Assembly: GCA_002900995.3 (NCBI GenBank)
Contig: CM035313.1
Coordinates: 2,914,001-2,978,000 of the forward strand
DNA: 64,000 bases
Origin: Ganoderma boninense
Lineage: Eukaryota; Basidiomycota; Agaricomycetes; Polyporales; Polyporaceae
Reading direction: 5' to 3'
Below, piece by piece: positions 56,635 through 64,000 of the stretch (position 1 is its first letter; every line of letters starts with the position of its first letter). Position numbers and translations under genes: made by a program. The notes below the pieces were generated by a model. It saw only the letters and a program-made list of their open reading frames with translations, searched no databases and was not told where the DNA came from.

Positions 56635-57689
56635 ATGTCTACAAAAGTTTACGTTGGGTCAGTTTCGTTGAACACCACTACACCTCTCGCACCGCGCGGC
56701 TCCCCCTGTGCAGCCCCGCCCGCCCTCTCACACGATCGTCCCAGACTGATGCCCGTTCTTGTTTCCTGCCCCATCCGTTTAGCAACTTGAGCTGGAACAC
56801 TACCGATGACAACCTGCGCAATGTCAGTCTGGTTTTCACACCGCGCGACGGCGGCGCTCCCGTCGTCGCGCGTCTGCTTCCCCGTGCCGTGTCTGATAGA
56901 CTTTGTTGTTTGTCCATGCGCTCGCTCGCAATTTATAGGCGTTCTCTTCCTACGGCCAAATCCTCGACGTACGCGATGTTCCCTCGCTCCCTCTCTCCCC
57001 TTGCATGAGCCTTGTGTGGCTGTGCGATGTCTCGTCGTGTTGCTCCCCCTCCGGGCCCGCTCGCTAAAAAATGTTCGCTCTCCGCGAATCTTCGCGCCTT
57101 TTGCAGTCGATCGTGATGCGCGACCGTGACACCGGCCGCTCCCGCGGCTTCGGCTTCGTCACCTTCAGCTCTGGCCAGGAGGCCCAGAACGCCATCGCCA
57201 GCCTCAACGAGCAGGAGCTCGATGGCCGTCGCATCAAGGTCAACTTGGCCAACGCCCGCGGCTCCGGCGGCGGAGGTGGCGGAGGTTAGAAAATTTTCTT
57301 TGCTGCGGCTCTACAATCGGTTGTTGATCTGTAATCCGATCAGGCTACGGTGGTTACCAGGGCGGTGGAGGCTATGGTGGCAGTGAGTCTTTCGGCAGTG
57401 TGGATTTTACGATGCGACGATGCTGACCGATATGGATTCTACAGGTCAGGGTGGGTACGGAGGCTACGGGGGTGGCCAAGGTTCGTTTGGCCAGCCCGCT
57501 TTCGGCGGCGTACCCCAAGGTTGCGCTGGGTATCACGCGGGCTGACGTGAATGGAATGCTCATACCTCGTTTTGTCATATTTTAGGCTATGGCGGCCAGC
57601 AGGGCTTCCAGCAGACTGGCGGCTACGGCGGAGGCTACGGTGGCCAGGGTGGCTACCAGCAGGGCTACAGCGGTGGCGGCGGCTACTAA
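56635..57689 (+). CDS. Glycine-rich RRM RNA-binding protein
   Basis: One N-terminal RRM and a Gly/Tyr/Gln-rich tail, like cold-inducible glycine-rich RNA-binding proteins. RNP2 is KVYVGNLSW (split by the first intron), RNP1 is SRGFGFVTF. The RRM ends KVNLANARG and is followed by [19 protein letters not shown], and the tail ending [12 protein letters not shown]. Exons: 56635-56657, 56783-56822, 56939-56968, 57107-57284, 57344-57382, then two more (about 57446-57520 and from about 57585) to the stop at 57689. The first three exons are very short (23, 40 and 30 nt) and separated by comparatively long introns. Frame is intact. Such proteins bind RNA in nucleus and cytoplasm; the Gly-rich tail is likely disordered. 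Confidence 0.93.
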
Positions 57690-59166
57690 AGGATGACCGG
57701 TATGTCGTTTTGTCTGAACCATGTTCTCAGGAGTTGGCTTGCTCATCGATGCTTACAGCACTCAACGTCATCCCCGGCACGCTCGTCCGTCCTCCCAGGC
57801 CCTGAAGTGTCATACAAGGCACCAGATCGGTTTCCTTTCTCGCTATGTCTCTCCTCTCTCCCACACATGATTTCTTGCACGACCCACTCATCCACAACAC
57901 TCCTTACATCCCCCACGCTGTCGTTTCTGGTAGCACACGTCGTCGTTTGTTCCTGGCCGTCCCGCGTCCCGGTTTCCCATCACAATTGCGGCTTGTACTT
58001 TTAGGAGTCTCAGCGTTCCCCAGTGTACTACTGCTCTCTCTCCCCCATTCCCCCCGGCCTCCGTCCGTCGTCTCGTCTCGCTCCGTCCCCGCGCTCGTTG
58101 TGGGTGGGTGTGTCACCTTACTACGCTTTGTCGATGTATCATTGTGTCAAAACATGAATCTCGAATCCTGAAAATTTGTCCCCGCGCATCTGCTTGTCCT
58201 CTTGTGCCTATTCGCCTGTTTGAAGGAGGATCACAGGTGCCCATGTTGTGTACATGTTGTTCGTGGATCGATCTGAGAGGCAGTTGTGTCAACTCATGTG
58301 CCCCGGCATTTTTCGTTTAGACGGTCGGACCTTGCGCTCACCGATACTAGTCCTTGTCAGCTGGCAGGCTAGGGACGGTCATCGCACAGTATGAGCGTAC
58401 CCCTGCCATATCCCCCCTGTTCGAAACGTCAACTTCCACAAGTGCCGAATGCGCCGCATGACAGACTTCACCCTACGGTCCATTTCCAGCCTCGAAAGGG
58501 CGAGGTAAGGCTCTTCCTGTACTTATCCAGGCGCATCCGCGACGAGGACGACTGCGTACGCCACGCATGAATTATTAACAAGCTCTCGGCGACACCTGGG
58601 CGACTCTAAGGACTGTGATCCTTCGAGATCTAAGTTAGTAGCACGAGCCTCGGGGCGGCCTACGCAGCACAACCTCGGTCCCTATGTCGACCATTTTCCG
58701 CCCAGCATCGCTGAGCGCCGAGCGCAGCCCAGATTCTTTATCCGCGGGTACGCACGTCGCACATAAGTAAGTTACTGGCAGTGGCACGCACACTGATCGA
58801 TCGCGAAGAAAAAGACCCGCGCACGGAGGAATTAAGTATGCACATGGCGCTGTATTAGGTATGGGAGAGAGAACGAAGGAACATCTATCGGTACATATTT
58901 GCTGCTGTCGTGTCATGGGGTGTGTCCTGAGCCGTCGTAAGTATGAAAACTAACTAACTCGGAGGACGCTATCCTGAAATGGTTGTGCCCAAACCAAAAG
59001 TCCGTCCCAGATATCAGAGTCGCAACAACATTACTCCCCCGCCCGCCCTCGCTCGCAGTCCAGCGTCCATGGTGCTCTAGGGGTGCCGAAATATTGCGAT
59101 ATGTAGAAGTCGCGTGCACCATGGACCATCTCCGTCCACCGCCCCCTGCCCCCCTGCCAGGCACGC
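57690..59166. other. Intergenic between convergent genes
   Basis: Contains the 3' ends of the RRM gene (plus strand) and PEP carboxykinase (minus strand). No gene or structured RNA was recognised. Confidence 0.45.
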
Positions 59167-61351
59167 TCACGCGGTCTGCGGGCCGGCGAGGCGGACCTTC
59201 TCGTCGACGTCGCTCTCGTAGAGCGCGAACGCCTTCTGGAACATGCCCGCGAGCTTGCGCACCTCGCGCTCGAACGCCTCCTTGTTCGTCCACGCGAGGC
59301 GCGGGTTGAGCAGCTCGCGCGGCACGCCCTCGAGCGCCGTGGGGATCTGCAGCCCGAACACGCCGAACGTCTCGTACTCGGCGCGCGCGAGCTCGCCCGA
59401 GTGCACCGCGTCGACGATCCGCCGCGTGTACTTGAGCGGGCACCGCTTCCCCGTCCCGAACTTGCCGCCCGTCCAGCCCGTGTTGATCAGCCAGCAGTCG
59501 ACGTTGTTCGCCGACATGCGCTCCGCGAGCATCTCTGCGTAGCGGCCGGGCTGTGGGAGAGTAGAGGCACAGGTTAGATGAGGGAGCATGCGTGAAAGTG
59601 GTGGAGATGACGTACGTGGAGAACGATGAAGGGCGCGGAGTAGCAGGTCGAGAAGGTGGGGATGGGCTCGAGGACACCGTCCTCGGTACCGGGGGTCTTC
59701 CTGTACAAGAAGTCAGTCTCCGTTCACAAGCGATGAGCGTGACCAGTACGTACGAGGTGTAGCCAGCCAAGAAGTGGTAGCTCGCCTGCTCGGGCGAGAG
59801 CTTCGACACGGGTGGCAGGACACCGAACGCGTCGCAGGTGAGCATGATGATGTTCTTGGGCTGGGACGCGACATGGCAGGGGATCTGGGCGTTTTGGATG
59901 TACTCGATCGGGTACGCGCAGCGCGTGTTCTCGGTGATGCTCGCGTCGTCGTAGTCGGGCACACGCGAGATGGGGTTGTAGACGACGTTCTCGAGCACAG
60001 ATCCGAAGCGGATGGCGCCGAAGATCTCGGGCTCCTTCTCCGCACTGAGGTTGATGCACTTCGCGTAGCAGCCGCCCTCGATGTTGAAGACGCCGGTGTC
60101 CGACCAGACGTGCTCGTCGTCGCCGATCAGCTTCCTCCTGGGGTCTGCCGAGAGGGTCGTCTTGCCCGTGCCGGAGAGACCGAAGAAGAGGGTCACATCG
60201 CCAGCCTCGCCGACGTTCGCCGACGAGTGCAGAGAGAGTGTGCCGAACTTGACAGGTTGGAGGTAGTGCTAAAGCGCGTATGGATCAGGCCAGATCCTTC
60301 ACGCGGCCCGCGATCGGAGTGGAAGCGACACTCACCATGACGGAGAAGACACCCTTCTTCATCTCACCGGCGTACTCGGTACCGAGGATAACCATCTCCA
60401 TCCGCTTGAAGTTGATCTCGACGGATGTGGTGGAGGACATGCCCTTGGTGAAACGGTTGGCCGGGAACTGGCCCGCGTTGTAAATGATGAAGTCCGGCTC
60501 GCCGAAGTTCGCGAGCTCCTCTTCCGAAGGGCGAATGAGCATGTTGTTCTAGATTGGGTCCATGGTGAGCGATATTCTTACGACGGAGATCCGCCGCGAC
60601 GGGACCATCCCATTGTGGAACTGGAAGATCCACGAACGGGTAGAGTCGGAAAGCGGGGGCGGGAAGACTCACCATGAACAGAGCGTGGTATGCGCGGGCA
60701 CAGATGACCGGACTTTGATACGGTACTTCGGGTCCCACTGGCGGAGCCAAAGGAGTGGTCAAACTCGATACCGTAGGTAAAATTGGTTGACCGGTACTCA
60801 CGCCAGCGTAGCCGTCGAAAACGTAGACATTGTCTCGTGTGTTGAGGTAGTCGATGGCACGTTCGCGGTTGATCTCAAAGGTGTCTGCGAACGGGCGTTG
60901 AGCCGATGTTCGTGCTTCACACAGACGGGAATAGAGACTCACGCTCGTCCATTTTGATGTTCACCGAACCCCACCAGATCTCGTCCTTGGAGGTGTCCTC
61001 GTAGACGATACGCTTGTCTTTGGGGCTTCGTCCGGTCTTCTTGCCGGAAAAGTTGATGAGCGCTCCGGAGGAAGAGACGACGGCACCTTCGTTCCGGATG
61101 GCATCTTCGTAGAGGAGAGCGGGGGGAGCGTTGCGCTTGATCTGGATGCGGTCCATGTCGAAACCAGCCTGGGAGAAGTACTCCAGATCACGGCCGATGA
61201 CTGGAATAGCATTGGATGGTGTCAAAGGCTGAAAGACAGAAGAAGAGGACGCATATATCTCACGATTTGAGACCTCCGCATCGTGCGCCTGGGCGTAGTG
61301 CTTGTGGAGGATGTGGGGGGTAACGTAGGGGGTGCCGTGGGTGTAGACCAT
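59167..61351 (-). CDS. PCK1: Phosphoenolpyruvate carboxykinase (ATP)
   Basis: Cytosolic gluconeogenic enzyme: oxaloacetate + ATP to phosphoenolpyruvate + ADP + CO2. Starts [20 protein letters not shown]. Seen in order: [62 protein letters not shown], the P-loop [26 protein letters not shown] (metal/nucleotide site), [25 protein letters not shown], then [40 protein letters not shown] and the C-terminal [19 protein letters not shown]. Eight or more exons. One base is missing in the CCGG at 60708-60711 (between KYRIKV and [12 protein letters not shown]), probably an error. The start at 61351 is chosen over an upstream Met because only it gives the family N-terminus. Confidence 0.95.
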
Positions 61352-61604
61352 CTTGGATGATTGCTGCGAATGGGAGATGTCAGTCGATGGCGCGAGGGGT
61401 ATGACGCCAAGAGGCAGAGCTCCGGAGCACAGCACGCGATGCGGCTCGGAGCATGCGTGCGGGGTGTGGCTCGAAGTGCGGGGGTGGGGTGATAGACTCA
61501 CAGGGCGGGGTAAAACGGTGTATGGGATGGGAGTGCTTGTATGGGAGGATGTAGGAGAGGGGAAATCGAGGGGTGATCGAAGAGGTGGAGCATTTGGAGG
61601 AGGA

Positions 61605-61611
61605 CTTTATA
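61605..61611 (-). promoter_or_regulatory. Probable TATA box of PEP carboxykinase
   Basis: TATAAAG on the minus strand, about 254 bp upstream of the start codon; the leader would be long but normal for a regulated fungal gene. Confidence 0.45.
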
Positions 61612-64000
61612 GCAGAGAGAACTTGCAGCATATATTGGACAAATTGCTGAATAAGGAAAGTGTTTGTGCAATCACGCGGGAGGCGCAGGCGCAGGACCCG
61701 GTCCTGTCCGCAAGTCGGGACACCGTACGGAATTTGCCCTTGCTTCGAACCCCGTCGGACCTCGGTGGGCGGGCGGACTGCGAGGCTGTTCGAGTGAGCT
61801 GGAGCGGCCAGTGGGGCGGTTGTGATGGCGCGGAAGAAGGAGCTCTTACCTGGGCAGAACTTCGCTCTCAGAGCGATCCCAGCCGTGCGCTTCCTTCCCC
61901 TGTGGCCGTTCTAGGGGAGGCCCAGCTCACATGCTCACCATCGACCATCTCCATACATCCCCCTCCTTTGCCTCCCATCGTTCATTGCGCTCGTCGCTCG
62001 ATGCTTCGCAGCCCGACATCCGCATCCAACTGTGCCTCTCGGCTCCCTTCGTTCCGCATCGGATGCAGGGAAACGGAGACGGCTCACCCGTGGGCGACCT
62101 ATCGGAGTTTCCGGACCTTGTCTGTAATATTTTCGCATTCTAGCCTCGGTCCACCATGCTTCCGGCGTGCACCTTCATGGGATCCTGACATACGGCCCGC
62201 GGATTTGGACGCTTTCAAAAGTTCCACGTACCAGAAGCGACACCCAGCCTCCAGGTATATTCCGCTGTCGAGGGACGGCGCATACACCATCATAATCATG
62301 ACCCGGCCGAATTTTCGAGCACAGCTGCCCGTCAGATCGCGCCAGATGTGGAGGTGATAAGTTCTCGGGGAGGGCAAGGTGGAGGAGAACGACGTCAATG
62401 GGTCGAGACAAACGAGGATAGTTGTTGACGTAGTGCTGCCTGCACCAGTGATAGGCCATTGCACGCGTACCATCAATGTCTATCATATCCTCAACACGCC
62501 ATTGGATTACACACGACAAGTTGATAGTGACGTCACCCTGGACTCCCCGGGGAAATCGTGCAAGATGCAACCCATTGCGCGTAGACTGTGAGCACGCTTC
62601 AAGTTTGGACGAAGGAGGGCTACCAGCCTGCGTCTGGCGCGGCTCTTCAGTTGTCAGAACACCAAAGCGTGGCCAAGGCTAGACCTCTATTTTATATATG
62701 GCAGCATATGGCCCGCTCAATCTTCAACAGGGCCCAGACCAAGTACAGGTATCTACGAAGTGGCCCAGGACGGCCGCTGAAAGCTGTACGTAACTCTGCT
62801 CCATCGTATGTATTCCGGCCTCGCCGAGCTCTTTGTGGCGTTCCGCCTCACCTCCGCTGGTGGAGCCAGACTCGTGCATATCGCGACGGCCAGCGGCGAC
62901 ACGGCGACGTGTCCATATTCTGTGTTCCAAACTGGGTCACCGCCATGGCGCCTTGAAACGCGGAGGGCCCGCTGTCCGTGTCGGGTGATCTCGGGATGCT
63001 TGCTTCAACTCTCCGTATAGTTTGCGTGTGTGCCTATGTAGGTTCACTATATTGCTCAATGAAACATTTCGTGGCGGACAAGGGTGTTTCAACACGACGT
63101 AAGCCAGTACCCGATTATGCTGACCGCCGCGAGACTCGATTTATGTTATGAAGGAAACTCTAAGGAGAGGCGAGCAGGCCTATGTGAAACCATGTACTAC
63201 TTAGACGAGGGAGAGAGAACGACAATAATACCTACTACGACAAAATAAGCATGAGGCACTGAATGAAGCTGACAGGGTCGCGCAAACTGATAGCATATAT
63301 GCATATGCCCCAATTGGAAGTCCCGGACAGAAACCATCCCTCGGACATGCAGGGGAGTCGCCTGCGACAAGTGGACCAAAGGCATGTCGACGTCGTCGAA
63401 CCAAGGTCATCGGCGATCGGCTCTCAGATGGGCACAACTGAGACTGTCACAACCGTCGCCCCTTACCCCCCGAATGCCAATGTGCCGTCGAGTCGACATA
63501 AGCATTCAACGAGACGCGCCGCAGTGACCGACGTAAGCTTCAGGGCCACTGATAACCAGGTCTGTACGTGAGACGGGACGAGAAAGCGCATGCCATGGCT
63601 AAGTGCTCACCGGGACCACTGCAAGAAAAATGGACCGCATTCGGTCAGAGCCCCCATCGTCAATGGGCACCGGTTGGCCAGACGCCACCTCCAACGTGAG
63701 GAGAATCCGCAAGCTGGCGGAGGACGGAGCCGGCAGATACTGCTCATCCTTGAGGTCACTGTTGGCCTGCTCGAGTCCCCGCCGTGAGATCGACACCAGT
63801 CAGTCAACGCCTGAGTCAACGCCCGAACACAGCGAGCAAAGCAAAGCGCACAAGCGCACGAACCAATAGGTCTTGGAAGCAATAACTTCTCGATCGTGGT
63901 CCGATCAGGACATTGACACCCTCGCCGGCCGGACGCGCTTCCGACAGCAACGGTCCTTGACAAAGTCCGCGCGACTTCCACTGGTAGTGAGCATGAGAGC
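61612..64000. other. No supported gene to window end
   Basis: PEP carboxykinase upstream region and beyond. Long frames here overlap on both strands and have no recognisable domain. A minus-strand stretch at about 63600-63770 (YLPAPSSASLRILLTLEV) next to a gtgagc donor could be an exon of an unknown gene, but no partner exon is convincing. Confidence 0.4.

Noticed and set aside
61353..62357. 334-codon plus-strand frame starting inside PEP carboxykinase leader
   Set aside because: Low-complexity translation without conserved features, overlapping the expected promoter of the minus-strand gene.
1..64000. CRISPR arrays, operons and bacterial regulatory sites
   Set aside because: The window is plainly eukaryotic (spliced genes, fungal families); no regularly spaced repeats were seen.

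Overview
The window is a piece of nuclear chromosome from a filamentous basidiomycete, most likely an Agaricomycete and possibly of the Polyporales type. The reasons are: G+C-rich coding DNA; almost every gene split by 50-70 bp GT-AG introns; multicopy cytochrome P450s; a fungus-specific FunK1 protein kinase; a Dad2 kinetochore subunit; and low-complexity basidiomycete-style orphan proteins. Nothing prokaryotic, viral or organellar was seen.

Layout. (i) Positions 1-6250 are accessory DNA: the 3' part of a P450 gene, then a minus-strand array of metallo-beta-lactamase-fold hydrolases with one intact copy (2977-3858), one copy broken by a single base, and two decayed relics. (ii) SNF8/VPS22 (ESCRT-II) at 6598-7350 is followed by a P450 relic at about 7815-8090. 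(iii) 9865-21347 holds two disordered orphan proteins, one with a membrane segment, and an SCY1-family pseudokinase. (iv) 21348-24400 is visibly A+T-richer and gene-poor, with a probable decayed membrane-protein gene. (v) 24549-35770 holds an uncharacterised leucine-rich protein, DAD2, an M1 aminopeptidase, a FunK1 kinase and a palmitoyl-protein thioesterase. (vi) 36714-43843 holds two tandem P450 genes of the same subfamily as the one at the left edge. (vii) 44121-61351 is a housekeeping block: an unknown nuclear-type protein divergent from MCM2, an HMT1-like ABC transporter, a glycine-rich RRM protein and PEP carboxykinase. (viii) 61352-64000 has no gene I can support.

Points of most interest. 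All three P450 paralogues share an 11-nt microexon that supplies the Phe of the heme-binding signature, and two of them use a GC-AG intron where the third uses GT-AG. The 298-bp promoter shared by MCM2 and the unknown protein has two ACGCGT (MluI cell-cycle box) sites, which suggests G1/S control of both. The ABC transporter tail has five copies of an A-P-[VL]-A-F-P motif.

Caution. Single-base insertions or deletions, plus one 4-bp duplication, break conserved reading frames in many genes. These include MCM2 (three events), PEP carboxykinase, the ABC transporter, the M1 aminopeptidase, the thioesterase and the P450s. MCM2 is essential in fungi, so most of these are better explained as uncorrected sequence errors than as true pseudogenes. 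Gene coordinates below run from start to stop codon and include introns.
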